A stretch of DNA of 64,000 bases from Bacteroidota bacterium (lineage in GTDB: Bacteria > Bacteroidota > Bacteroidia > Flavobacteriales_E > Vicingaceae), in assembly GCA_013112545.1 (NCBI GenBank), contig JABFGJ010000001.1, forward strand, positions 186,001 through 250,000, written 5' to 3'. The translations under genes were made by a program, and so were the position numbers. Below, piece by piece: positions 1 through 7,911 of the stretch. A model generated the notes under the pieces. The model had not been told where the DNA came from. It saw only the letters and a program-made list of their open reading frames with translations, and did no database searches. Numbering within the stretch: position 1 is the stretch's first letter; every line of letters begins with the position of its first letter.

Positions 1-663
1 AGTGCCTTCCCAGAATTTTTCTCCTTTATATATAAAAATTACTTTATCGCCAATTTCCATTACAGAATTCATATCGTGGGTAACAACAATGGTCGTAATT
101 TGGTATTCCTCCGTAATCTCTTTAATTAAGTTGTCTATCAAAATAGAAGTGCTAGGATCTAGTCCTGAGTTAGGTTCATCACAAAATAGATATTTTGGGT
201 TTAAACTTATTGCACGTGCAATCCCTACTCTTTTTTGCATACCTCCACTAATTTCAGCTGGAAATTTCATGTTCACTCCTTTCATATCAACTCGGTCAAG
301 ACAAAAGTTTACACGTTCTTTCATTTCTTCTTCATTCATGTTAGTATGCATTCTTAATGGGAACTTAATGTTTTCTTCTACAGTCATAGAATCAAACAAA
401 GCGCTTCCTTGAAAAAGCATTCCAATCTCTTTTCTTATTTCTTGTTTTTCGTCAATTTTTAATTTGGTAAAATCTTTCCCATCAAATAATACACTCCCGC
501 TGTCAGGTTCAATTAGTCCAACAGTGCATTTCGTTAAGACGCTTTTTCCAGAACCACTTGCCCCAATTATTAAGTTTGTCTTGCCTCTTTGGTAGGTAAT
601 CGAAATATCTTTCAACACTTCTACCCCATTAAATGATTTTGATATATTTTTTAGCTCAATCAT
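1..663 (-). CDS. mlaF: MlaF-like phospholipid ABC transporter ATPase (partial)
   Basis: ATP-binding subunit of an Mla-type ABC transporter that moves phospholipids between outer and inner membrane. The reading frame runs from ATG at 663 to the window edge, giving 221 codons without a stop, so the C-terminus lies outside. Visible motifs in order are Walker A (GASGSGKS, about residue 38), the ABC signature (ISGGMQKR, about 140) and Walker B with D-loop (CDEPNSGLDP, about 165). The SGGMQKR form of the signature is typical of MlaF. Its ATG overlaps the stop of the MlaE permease gene by one base (TAATG), so the two are translationally coupled. The substrate-binding MlaD would be expected beyond the left edge. 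Confidence 0.93.
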   Translation of the reverse strand, partial: MIELKNISKSFNGVEVLKDISITYQRGKTNLIIGASGSGKSVLTKCTVGLIEPDSGSVLFDGKDFTKLKIDEKQEIRKEIGMLFQGSALFDSMTVEENIKFPLRMHTNMNEEEMKERVNFCLDRVDMKGVNMKFPAEISGGMQKRVGIARAISLNPKYLFCDEPNSGLDPSTSILIDNLIKEITEEYQITTIVVTHDMNSVMEIGDKVIFIYKGEKFWEGT

Positions 664-1406
664 TATATTAGAAGAAGTTGAGTTATAACGTAATTTACTA
701 TTAAGATAACAATACTACTAGAAACAACTCCCTTTGTACTTGCGGATCCAACAGCGATAGCTCCGCCTTTAACATAATAACCATAATAAGCAGGAATAGA
801 AGTAATAATGTATGCAAAAAATACTGTTTTTATCATAGCATAAACAATACTAAATGGTTTAAAAGCATATTGAATTCCATATATGTACTCATCAGTACTA
901 ACTACACCCGAAAACTGAGCAACTAAGTATCCGCCAATAATACCTATAAACATACTCCAAATAACTAAAAATGGATTAATGAATACTGCAGCAATAATCT
1001 TCGGAACTATTAAATAAGATGCAGAATTTACTCCCATAATTTCTAATGCATCAATCTGTTCAGTAACTCTCATTAACCCAATTTCAGAAGTAATATTCGA
1101 ACCAACTTTTCCAGCTAATATTAAAGCAATTATAGTCGGTGAAAACTCAAGTATCATTGATTGTCTAGCAGTAAATCCAACCGTATAAGCAGGAATTAAA
1201 GCACTATCAATATTAGAAGCAGTTTGCAATGTAATTACAGCCCCTATAAAAACAGAAATAATAGAAATGATACCAAAAGAACCTAAGCCAAGTGAATTAA
1301 TCTCATAAATAATTTGCTTACGATAAAGTTTAATCTTCTTAGGGCGTTGAAATACCCTAGCCATTAACATAAAATACTGTCCTATATGGTAGAATGTGTT
1401 CATCAT
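663..1406 (-). CDS. mlaE: MlaE-family ABC transporter permease
   Basis: Integral membrane subunit of the Mla-type lipid transporter, 247 aa, the usual MlaE length. It has an N-terminal amphipathic stretch and about five or six hydrophobic segments. The central region contains the family-typical segment around EFSPTIIALILAGKVGSNIT followed by SEIGLMRVTEQIDALEIMG, which is the conserved MlaE core (residues about 85-125). It is the first gene of a minus-strand pair with the MlaF ATPase, overlapping it by one base. About 200 bp of non-coding sequence separate its start from the divergent initiator tRNA gene. Confidence 0.93.
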   Translation of the reverse strand: MMNTFYHIGQYFMLMARVFQRPKKIKLYRKQIIYEINSLGLGSFGIISIISVFIGAVITLQTASNIDSALIPAYTVGFTARQSMILEFSPTIIALILAGKVGSNITSEIGLMRVTEQIDALEIMGVNSASYLIVPKIIAAVFINPFLVIWSMFIGIIGGYLVAQFSGVVSTDEYIYGIQYAFKPFSIVYAMIKTVFFAYIITSIPAYYGYYVKGGAIAVGSASTKGVVSSSIVILIVNYVITQLLLI

Positions 1407-1606
1407 TTAATTGGCTAAAGTAACTATTAATACAACTCCATTTTTAAAAATCAAAGCATCTTAATTAACAGAAAAGCGGTAAAATATATTTTATCAATTT
1501 CACTTGCTGTAACGGTTATTTATAGTAAATTTGTCAACCCAAATAGAGAACATAAATTATTTGTTTTTTTTGGAGAAAAGATATAAAGAGCAATACAAAA
1601 ATATAT

Positions 1607-1679
<73 letters not shown>

Positions 1680-1681
1680 CT

Positions 1682-1710
1682 AAAAAGAGCTGATTTTTCA
1701 GCTCTTTTTT
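1682..1710 (+). terminator. Rho-independent terminator of tRNA-fMet
   Basis: A ten-base-pair stem (AAAGAGCTGA / TCAGCTCTTT) with a TTTT loop is followed by a T run, immediately after the tRNA. It lies between the tRNA and the GIY-YIG start codon at 1723, so the GIY-YIG gene needs readthrough or its own promoter. The same hairpin is repeated exactly at 2028-2056. Confidence 0.85.
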
Positions 1711-1722
1711 CATTTAATTTTT

Positions 1723-2004
1723 ATGGAAGAATTTGTAGTTTATATTTTATACTCTGAACAATATTCAAAATCTTATATCGGTTTTACTTCTAATTTAATC
1801 GAAAGATTCAAGTCTCATAATGCCCTCTCTAAAAAAGGCTGGACAATAAAATATAGACCTTGGTATATTATCCATGTTGAGTTTTATTCATTTAAAAAAG
1901 AGGCAATGCAAAGAGAAAAATTCCTCAAAACTGGCGCCGGTAGAGACTGGATTAAAATAAATGTCATGAATAAGGAGGGCTCATATTCGCCGCGGCGAAC
2001 TTAG
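1723..2004 (+). CDS. GIY-YIG nuclease domain protein (UPF0213/YhbQ-like)
   Basis: A 93-aa single-domain GIY-YIG endonuclease. Motif 1 is FVVYILYS plus SYIGFTSNL (the GIY and YIG positions, residues 4-25), the catalytic arginine is in IERFKSHN (about 28), and the conserved glutamate region is KKEAMQREKFLKTGAGRDWI (about 60-80). The substrate is unknown; family members cut or nick DNA. The ORF starts 13 bases after the tRNA-fMet terminator and its last codons run into a second copy of the tRNA 3' part, so gene plus spacer is bracketed by tRNA-derived direct repeats. The final residues (SYSPRRT) are encoded by a GC-rich palindrome at 1986-1999 and look like non-domain read-through. Mobile-cassette behaviour is an inference. 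Confidence 0.8.
   Translation: MEEFVVYILYSEQYSKSYIGFTSNLIERFKSHNALSKKGWTIKYRPWYIIHVEFYSFKKEAMQREKFLKTGAGRDWIKINVMNKEGSYSPRRT
1986..1999. other. GC-rich perfect palindrome within tRNA-fragment copy
   Basis: TTCGCCGCGGCGAA is a perfect 14-base palindrome in otherwise AT-rich DNA. It sits between the GGGCTCATA copy and the T-arm copy, where an intact tRNA would have the 3' side of its anticodon stem and the variable loop. It could be a recognition site, a recombination scar or a small hairpin; the sequence does not decide. Confidence 0.7.
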
Positions 2005-2027
2005 GTTCGAGTCCTGTCCCCGCTACT

Positions 2028-2056
2028 AAAAAGAGCTGATTTTTCAGCTCTTTTTT
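2028..2056 (+). terminator. Duplicated copy of the tRNA-fMet terminator
   Basis: Identical to the hairpin at 1682-1710, lying after the second copy of the tRNA 3' end. It would now terminate transcription coming from the GIY-YIG gene. Confidence 0.8.
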
Positions 2057-2068
2057 CATTTAATTTTT

Positions 2069-2134
2069 ATGGAGGAATTTGTAGTTTATATTTTATACTC
2101 TGAACTTCACTCTAAATCTTATACTGGTCAATAG
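2069..2134 (+). pseudogene. Truncated second GIY-YIG gene (5' fragment)
   Basis: Reading from ATG 2069 gives MEEFVVYILYSE followed by LHSKSYTGQ and then a stop (TAG, 2132-2134), only 21 codons. The first 12 residues equal those of the intact upstream gene, whereas the following SKSYTGQ differs from SKSYIGF and resembles a different member of the family (YTG instead of YIG). The catalytic Arg and Glu regions are missing. This is the remnant of a second, non-identical cassette rather than a simple slippage duplicate of the first. Confidence 0.8.
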
Positions 2135-2146
2135 ACTTTAAAACAA

Positions 2147-2179
2147 AAAGCCCCAATGTATTCTATACATTGAGGCTTT
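2147..2179 (-). terminator. Terminator downstream of tRNA-Phe
   Basis: An inverted repeat (AAAGCC.CAATGTA / TACATTGAGGCTTT) with a short loop is followed on the minus strand by a T-rich tract. It lies 6 bases past the 3' end of tRNA-Phe. The symmetric A/T flanks mean it could also stop transcription from the GIY-YIG side. Confidence 0.75.
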
Positions 2180-2184
2180 GAAGG

Positions 2185-2257
2185 TGGTGCCAGCTGGAAT
2201 CGAACCAGCGACACAAGGATTTTCAGTCCTTTGCTCTACCGACTGAGCTATGGCACC
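2185..2257 (-). tRNA. tRNA-Phe (GAA)
   Basis: On the minus strand the acceptor GGTGCCA pairs with TGGCACC, the D arm reads TAGCTCAGTCGGTAGAGCA, the anticodon stem AGGAC/ATCCT surrounds the loop with anticodon GAA, and the T arm CTGG/CCAG has loop TTCGATT. The discriminator base is A and no CCA is encoded. It faces the initiator tRNA region convergently. Confidence 0.93.
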
Positions 2258-2357
2258 CTTTTTCGGTCGGCAAATGTAAAAATAAAATTTCTTTATAACA
2301 CAATAATATTTAATCATTTTATTTTTTTAATCAAATCTCTATATTAAAGCAATTTGT

Positions 2358-2365
2358 TAGCTTTG
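2358..2365 (+). promoter_or_regulatory. Bacteroidota -7 element of coaX
   Basis: TAGCTTTG matches TAnnTTTG exactly and ends four bases before the ATG of coaX. With the usual distance from the -7 box to the start site, the transcript would begin at or next to the start codon, giving a leaderless mRNA. No convincing -33 TTG is present at the expected distance. Confidence 0.5.
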
Positions 2366-2369
2366 ATTT

Positions 2370-3101
2370 ATGCCTTATAGTATTGCTATCGACGTTGGAA
2401 ACACCAACACTAAGTGGGGTTTATTTAAAGATGGAGAATTGTTGCAAGTTGTTCGACTAAGAAATGACTCTCTAAGTCAGAATAATTTAATTTTTTACGA
2501 CTATCAGCCTAAAGAAATTATAGTTTCTTCTGTCAATGTTGAAGCAGAAAGCAATTTAAACCTCGAAAAATACGCAGCCAAGCTTCATAAGTTAAGTTAC
2601 CAATCAAAACTTTCCTTCAAAATGGACTATCAGAGCCTCGAAACTTTAGGTAAAGATCGAATAGCGGTTGTTGCTGCTGCTCATTTTTGTTTCCCTCAGA
2701 CAAATTGCCTTATAATTGATGCTGGCACTTGCATAACTTATGATTTTTTAACAAATGAAGGAAGATATTTAGGTGGAGCAATTTCACCTGGTGTTCAACT
2801 TCGATTAAATGCAATGAATAATTACACGAATAAATTACCTTTAATTCAATGGACAAATAATAAGCCTGAATCAATTGGAAACACTACAATTTCCAGTATG
2901 CTATCGGGTGTTGTAAACGGTATAATTGGAGAAATGAATGGCTTCATTATGGACTTTAAAAAACAATATTCTGAATTAAAAATCGTATTAACTGGTGGTG
3001 ATGCTAAATTCTTTGAAAAAGAACTAAAAAATGGCATCTTTGCAGACCCAAATTTGGTGCTAAAAGGCTTACATGAAATACTTAAATACAACCGCGATTA
3101 A
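2370..3101 (+). CDS. coaX: Type III pantothenate kinase
   Basis: Phosphorylates pantothenate in the first step of coenzyme A synthesis in the cytoplasm. At 243 aa it is normal for CoaX. ASKHA-fold motifs appear in order: IDVGNTNTKWGLF (phosphate 1, residues 7-19), the GKDRI segment (about 94), DAGTCITYD (phosphate 2, about 117), GGAISPG (about 135) and LTGGDA (adenosine loop, about 208). The start is fixed by the N-terminal IDVGNTN motif. Its 3' end overlaps the next gene by 29 bp, so the two are probably co-transcribed. Promoter placement suggests leaderless translation. Confidence 0.95.
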   Translation: MPYSIAIDVGNTNTKWGLFKDGELLQVVRLRNDSLSQNNLIFYDYQPKEIIVSSVNVEAESNLNLEKYAAKLHKLSYQSKLSFKMDYQSLETLGKDRIAVVAAAHFCFPQTNCLIIDAGTCITYDFLTNEGRYLGGAISPGVQLRLNAMNNYTNKLPLIQWTNNKPESIGNTTISSMLSGVVNGIIGEMNGFIMDFKKQYSELKIVLTGGDAKFFEKELKNGIFADPNLVLKGLHEILKYNRD

Positions 3102-4422
3102 ATCATTCGTAATTTGTTGTCAATTCATTCTATTATCTAGCCTTTTAATGGCTCAGAAAAACACGAGTTCTCCATATTCCATGTATGGCATTGGTTTGTT
3201 ACAAGCTAATAATTTTAATTCAAATGCAGGATCTGGTGGAATTGGCTATGCTTGGAGGCCTTCCGTTTACAAACCCTTAATATATGACTCCTTAGCAAGA
3301 AGCAATGCTTCCCTAAACGATAGAAAAACAAATTATATCAATCCAAAGAATCCTGCCTCTTTCTCTAATATTAGCTTAACAACATTTGAAGTAGGTGCTA
3401 AATCATTTAATACTCAATTTAAAAGCGATTCCCAAACTAAACAAGATAACAATAGTGGGCTAAGCCATTTTGCAATTGCATTTCCCATTGGAGAGAAATT
3501 GGGCTTAGGCTTTGGTTTAAGGCCTTATAGTGCTGTAGGATATGAATATGAATCTTCAAATTCTGTAAATGGAGCTTCATCTACTAATAAGTATGAAGGT
3601 TCTGGAGGTGTGAATGAATTTTTCTTATCAGGTGGTATAGAAATCTCAAAAAGTTTTTCTTTAGGGGTAAGTACAAAATATCTATTTGGAAAAATAAAAG
3701 AAAACAAAAGAGTCATATATAGTACTTCATCAGCAAGTAGTTTTTTTAATACCATAAACCGAGATGAAACAATTATCAATTCTTTCTCAACTGAAATCGG
3801 TTTGCAATATTTTAAAAACATAAATTCCGACTACAGAATGGTAATTGGTGTAGTCGCTTCACCAATAGATGAGTTAAATGGCAAACACAACAAATTAGTT
3901 GCAACATATACAGGTACTGAAAATCTTGAAAAAATAAAAGACACAATAAATCTTACCAAAGACGAAAGCATTAAAGTTCCCTTTGCTGCTATATATGGAA
4001 CAGGAATAAGTATTGAAAAAATTGGAAAATGGGCAATTGAATTTGACTACACTTATAGAAATTGGGCTGAAAACAAGAAAGTGAATGGCGTATATTTTGG
4101 AAATGCAATGAATTTTGCTTTAGGTTTTGAAAAATTCAATGAAATAAGTTCTTTTGGATCATATCTTAAAAGGATGGGCTATCGATTTGGCTTACACCAT
4201 AATACATCTCTAGTTAACATAAAAGGTGTTGACATTTCAGAAACTGGACTTACTTTTGGATTCTCTATGCCTTTAAGAAAATCATTCTCCACATTAAACT
4301 TTGGCATAGAATTAGGTAAAAGAGGTGAAGATAAAAATGGGTTTAGCTTAGAAAAGTATATGAATATTCAAGTTGGACTTACAATTAACGATAAGTGGTT
4401 TATTAAACGGAAATACGATTAA
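3073..4422 (+). CDS. Predicted outer-membrane beta-barrel protein
   Basis: A 449-aa protein with an N-terminal signal peptide (hydrophobic core IKSFVICCQFILLSSLLMA, cleavage near AQ at about residue 28). The remainder is rich in alternating aromatic/hydrophobic strands with Gly-rich turns (for example GLGFGLRPYSAVGYEYES and FAAIYGTGISIEKIGKWAIEFDYTY), as in FadL/OmpP1-like barrels. It starts inside the 3' end of coaX and is followed after 11 bp by a TPR protein. In this phylum a barrel, TPR protein and LptC often follow coaX, which suggests an envelope role. The exact family and cargo are not recognised. Confidence 0.75.
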   Translation: MKYLNTTAIKSFVICCQFILLSSLLMAQKNTSSPYSMYGIGLLQANNFNSNAGSGGIGYAWRPSVYKPLIYDSLARSNASLNDRKTNYINPKNPASFSNISLTTFEVGAKSFNTQFKSDSQTKQDNNSGLSHFAIAFPIGEKLGLGFGLRPYSAVGYEYESSNSVNGASSTNKYEGSGGVNEFFLSGGIEISKSFSLGVSTKYLFGKIKENKRVIYSTSSASSFFNTINRDETIINSFSTEIGLQYFKNINSDYRMVIGVVASPIDELNGKHNKLVATYTGTENLEKIKDTINLTKDESIKVPFAAIYGTGISIEKIGKWAIEFDYTYRNWAENKKVNGVYFGNAMNFALGFEKFNEISSFGSYLKRMGYRFGLHHNTSLVNIKGVDISETGLTFGFSMPLRKSFSTLNFGIELGKRGEDKNGFSLEKYMNIQVGLTINDKWFIKRKYD

Positions 4423-4433
4423 ATAAAAATAAA

Positions 4434-5732
4434 ATGATGAAAAGATTTACATTATTAGCAATGATAGCCTTGTTTTTTACAACAGGAAATGCACAAGAGA
4501 AATATGGTGCAGACAGTGTAAAATGTGTTCAAAATTTGTCTTTATATAGAGATTATTACAAACAAAAAATGTATGACGATGCCTATAAATATTGGCACAT
4601 TGTTTACAAGATATGTCCTGCGTCATCTGAGCGAATGTATGTAGATGGTACAAACTTAATCGAGTATAAAATCAGAAAAGCAAGTACAGATGCAGCGAAA
4701 AATGCATATACCGACACCTTATTAATGGTGTACGATCAAAGAATTGCAAACTTTGGAAAAGAAGGCTTTGTGTTGGGAAGAAAAGGCACTGATATGCTAA
4801 GATATATGAGCGATCAGCCGCAAAAAGTTTATGATGTTTTAGCAAAATCTATTGAACTTCAAGGTAAAAATTCTGAAGCCGGAGCAATAGTATCTTATAT
4901 GAATGCTTTAGTTCTTTTAGAAAAAGCAGGTGTAAAAACCCCAGCTGATGTCGTAGATGCTTTTGGCAAGATGAGTGATTATTTAGCCTACAACATAACG
5001 AAATACAATGGGAAACCGACACAAGAATATTACATCAAAGCTCAAGAAAGTGTAGAGAGTGTTTCTAATTCTTATTTAAGTTGTGATATTTTAGTTGAAA
5101 TGGCTAAAAAGAATTATGAAGGGAATAAAACCAATCAAGAATGGATGGAAAGAACTGCCGACATACTAGACAAAAAAGGATGTACAGATGCACCAATTTT
5201 CTTTACTATAGCTAAAAATTTACATGCTACTAACCCTTCTTCCGTTTCAGCTGAAAAAATGGGTATCATGTCCTTGAAAACAAAAAAATATCAAGATGCA
5301 GTTGATTTCTTTAAGCAAGCATTAGATATGAATCAAGATGACAGTAAAACTGCTGATTATTATATTGAACTTGCTCAAGCATATAGCAGCATGGGATCTT
5401 TTGCAGCAGCGAGAACAAATGCCAGAAAAGCAGCTGAGATAAAAAGTGGCTATGGATTACCATACATCATGATTGGTGATATGATTGCAGGTTCATCTAA
5501 TTGTGGCGGCGATGACGCTTGCGCTCAAAAAGCAATTTATTGGTTAGCGGTAGATTATTATACCAAAGCAAAATCAGTTGATGCTTCAGTTGCTGAAACT
5601 GCTAACTCAAAAATTGCTACTTATAAGAAGTATTTTCCAACAAAAGAAGATTGCTTTTTTGGAGGAACCAAAGAAGGTGATACCATTGAAATTGGATGTT
5701 GGATCGGTGAATCTACAAAAGCTAGATTCTAA
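4434..5732 (+). CDS. Exported tetratricopeptide-repeat protein
   Basis: A 432-aa protein with a Sec signal peptide (MKRFTLLAMIALFFTTGNAQ), either of two adjacent ATGs (4434, 4437) being possible. The mature part is helical and repeats TPR-like units; the clearest are residues about 275-350 (MGIMSLKTKKYQDAVDFFKQ followed by YYIELAQAYSSMGSFAAARTNARKAAEI). Several cysteines are spread through it, including NCGGDDAC near residue 360. It is likely a periplasmic scaffold or assembly factor. Its stop abuts the start codon of lptC, so the barrel, TPR and LptC genes probably form one operon. Confidence 0.8.
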   Translation: MMKRFTLLAMIALFFTTGNAQEKYGADSVKCVQNLSLYRDYYKQKMYDDAYKYWHIVYKICPASSERMYVDGTNLIEYKIRKASTDAAKNAYTDTLLMVYDQRIANFGKEGFVLGRKGTDMLRYMSDQPQKVYDVLAKSIELQGKNSEAGAIVSYMNALVLLEKAGVKTPADVVDAFGKMSDYLAYNITKYNGKPTQEYYIKAQESVESVSNSYLSCDILVEMAKKNYEGNKTNQEWMERTADILDKKGCTDAPIFFTIAKNLHATNPSSVSAEKMGIMSLKTKKYQDAVDFFKQALDMNQDDSKTADYYIELAQAYSSMGSFAAARTNARKAAEIKSGYGLPYIMIGDMIAGSSNCGGDDACAQKAIYWLAVDYYTKAKSVDASVAETANSKIATYKKYFPTKEDCFFGGTKEGDTIEIGCWIGESTKARF

Positions 5733-6299
5733 TTGAAACACGAATTACACATTATTAAAAACATTCTCATAGTGGCCATCCTATTGTCCACGTTGGGAAT
5801 GTTTTTTTCTTGTGAAAATAGTGTTGCTGAAATAAAAGAATTACAGATTGATACCATATATCCAAATCAATCTGTTAAAGATGTTGAAATCCAATATAGC
5901 GAACTTGGCCGAGTAGTTTTACAATTGAATGCTCCTATCTTAAATCAATATGATGGGAAAGAGCCTTATGAAGAGATGCCCGAAGGAGTACATGTTAGAA
6001 TTTTTGACTCGTTAATGAATGTGACTTCAGAGTTAACTGCAAATTATGCTATAAAAATGACACATTCAGAAAAGATGGAAGCGAAGTATGATGTAGTGGT
6101 TACTAATGAAAAGGGAGAAAAACTTAATACCGAGCATTTGGTTTGGGATAAAACTACAGGAGAAATAACTTCAGATGTATTTGTAAAAATAACAACATTA
6201 GACCAAGTGATTATGGGCGATGGATTGATATCTAATCAAGACTTTAGCGATTATCGTATATTAAAACCAAGAGGAATTATTAACATCGACAATGATTAA
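5733..6299 (+). CDS. lptC: LPS export lipoprotein LptC (TTG start)
   Basis: Component of the Lpt bridge that takes lipopolysaccharide from the inner membrane to the outer membrane. At 188 aa it has a hydrophobic N-terminus ending in a lipobox-like FFSC (about residue 27), then a beta-jellyroll-type sequence with ELTANYAIKM and TEHLVWDKTTGEITSD, the latter characteristic of LptC. The start is TTG at 5733, directly after the preceding stop; the next in-frame ATG lies inside the signal peptide, which supports TTG. The 3' end overlaps the next small gene (ATGATTAA). Confidence 0.88.
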   Translation: MKHELHIIKNILIVAILLSTLGMFFSCENSVAEIKELQIDTIYPNQSVKDVEIQYSELGRVVLQLNAPILNQYDGKEPYEEMPEGVHVRIFDSLMNVTSELTANYAIKMTHSEKMEAKYDVVVTNEKGEKLNTEHLVWDKTTGEITSDVFVKITTLDQVIMGDGLISNQDFSDYRILKPRGIINIDND

Positions 6300-6489
6300 A
6301 ATTATTAAGTTTTTAGAAAAAATGTGGCTAATGTTGGCCATTGTTACCTTTTTGATTGGGATATATCGTTCAATACAATACAGTGTATTTGATGCTTTGT
6401 ACTTTTTTGGGTTTTCGGTAGTTTCAATTTTTTTGTTTTCCATCCGAAGAAAACAAAGAAGATATCATGAGCATAATAATAAATCATGA
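6292..6489 (+). CDS. Small two-helix membrane protein
   Basis: A 65-aa protein with two predicted transmembrane segments (about 9-27, WLMLAIVTFLIGIYRSIQY, and about 32-50, ALYFFGFSVVSIFLFSI) and a strongly basic tail (RRKQRRYHEH). Its ATG overlaps the lptC stop by 8 bp, which argues that it is a real, translationally coupled gene. A small membrane ORF at this position is common in related genomes. The function is not known; a link to envelope assembly is inferred from position only. Confidence 0.7.
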   Translation: MIKIIKFLEKMWLMLAIVTFLIGIYRSIQYSVFDALYFFGFSVVSIFLFSIRRKQRRYHEHNNKS

Positions 6490-6496
6490 AATATAT

Positions 6497-6504
6497 TATC
6501 TTTG
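6497..6504 (+). promoter_or_regulatory. -7 element before the CNNM gene
   Basis: TATCTTTG matches TAnnTTTG, 21 bases upstream of the ATG at 6526. No clear -33 element is seen. Confidence 0.45.
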
Positions 6505-6525
6505 ACTCAATAGCAACCCAATAAT

Positions 6526-7794
6526 ATGGATAGTTTTCAGTGGGGAGTAATCTTCGCTTCTTTAATATTTTCAGCATTTTTTTCAGGAATGGAAATTGCT
6601 TTTATATCTTCTAATAAACTCAAAATAGAATTAGATGGAAAGCAAGGAGATTACTTAGCCAAAATTATTTCTAATTTTCAAAAAAGACCTTCGAGATTTA
6701 TTGGGACTATGCTAGTTGGGAACAACATTGCCCTTGTTGTTTATGGCATCTATATGGCTAAAATACTTGAGCCCGAGATTGCCCGATTCTCTCAAAATGA
6801 GCTTGTTATTCTAATCATTCAAACCATTTTTTCTACATTAATTATTTTAGTGACAGCAGAGTTTCTACCTAAAACAATGTTTCGTATTAACCCAAATAAT
6901 ATGTTGCGGGTTTTTGCATTTCCGCTTTTCTTGATTTATTATGTTTTACTTTTACCGATGTTAATTGTAATAGGTGTGTCAGAATGGATACTTCGCTTAT
7001 TTACCCCTGACATATCATTGAAAGAAGAGATTAATTTTGGGCGTATTGACTTAGAATATTATATAAAAGAAGGAACTGAAAACAATAAAAATCAAGAATA
7101 TTTAGACCATGAGATTCAAATTTTTCAAAATGCTTTAGATTTTTCAAAGGTAAAAGCAAGGGACTGTCTAATTCCTAGAACAGAGGTCATAGCTATGGAC
7201 ATAGAAGATTCTATAGAAAACTTAAGACAGCGCTTTGTAGATACTGGCATGTCTAAAATATTAATTTATCGTGACAATATTGATAATATAATTGGCTATA
7301 CACACTCTTTCGAATTATTCAAAAAACCTGAAAGCATAAAATCCATCCTATTGCCAGTGCCTATTATTGCAATTTCTACTTCAGCCACAGAAATTTTAGA
7401 AATTTTTATTGAACAAAGAAAAAGTATTGCAGTAGTTGTTGATGAGTTTGGAGGTACATCGGGTATTCTTACAATTGAAGATATAATTGAAGAAATTTTT
7501 GGAGAAATTGAGGATGAACATGACAAAGAAGACTTAGTTGAGGAAAAAATTTCTGAAACTGAGTATTTGTTTTCAGCAAGACTTGAGGTTGACTATTTAA
7601 ACGACGAATACAAGCTTGACTTAACAGAATCAGATAATTACGAAACTCTAGCTGGATTAATAATTGATGTTTCTGAGAGCATACCTGCTTTGAATGAAGA
7701 AATAGTAATTGATCAATTTGTTTTTACTGTTAAAAAAGTTTTTCAAAACAAGATTGACCTGGTGCATTTAAAGATCAATAAAAAGGATAATTAA
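6526..7794 (+). CDS. CNNM/CorC-type membrane protein (hemolysin C family)
   Basis: A 422-aa protein with the standard architecture: an N-terminal DUF21/CNNM membrane domain (residues 1-170, with FSGMEIAFIS and a GTMLVGNNIALV segment), tandem CBS domains (about 200-335, including IPRTEVIAMD and AVVVDEFGGTSGILTIEDIIEEIFGEIEDEHD) and a C-terminal CorC_HlyC domain (about 350-420). Family members are linked to Mg2+ or Co2+ transport; Bacteroidota paralogues include GldE of gliding motility. Nothing here points specifically to gliding, because the neighbours are LptC and a PpiD-like foldase. Confidence 0.88.
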   Translation: MDSFQWGVIFASLIFSAFFSGMEIAFISSNKLKIELDGKQGDYLAKIISNFQKRPSRFIGTMLVGNNIALVVYGIYMAKILEPEIARFSQNELVILIIQTIFSTLIILVTAEFLPKTMFRINPNNMLRVFAFPLFLIYYVLLLPMLIVIGVSEWILRLFTPDISLKEEINFGRIDLEYYIKEGTENNKNQEYLDHEIQIFQNALDFSKVKARDCLIPRTEVIAMDIEDSIENLRQRFVDTGMSKILIYRDNIDNIIGYTHSFELFKKPESIKSILLPVPIIAISTSATEILEIFIEQRKSIAVVVDEFGGTSGILTIEDIIEEIFGEIEDEHDKEDLVEEKISETEYLFSARLEVDYLNDEYKLDLTESDNYETLAGLIIDVSESIPALNEEIVIDQFVFTVKKVFQNKIDLVHLKINKKDN

Positions 7795-7877
7795 TTTAAT
7801 TTATTCCCTTATAGATGAGCATTTAAAGCATTGCTATTTCAATGTTTTTTTTCTTTCATTTATTCAGTTTACTATCG

Positions 7878-7885
7878 TATATTCG
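7878..7885 (+). promoter_or_regulatory. -7-like element before ppiD
   Basis: TATATTCG differs from TAnnTTTG by one base and lies 26 bp upstream of the ATG at 7912. Confidence 0.35.
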
Positions 7886-7911
7886 CAGACTTAATTTTTT
7901 AAAACATTTCA

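Noticed and set aside
2-412. 136-aa plus-strand ORF at the left edge
   Set aside because: It is antisense to the MlaF frame, which contains all ABC ATPase motifs; the ORF has no family features.
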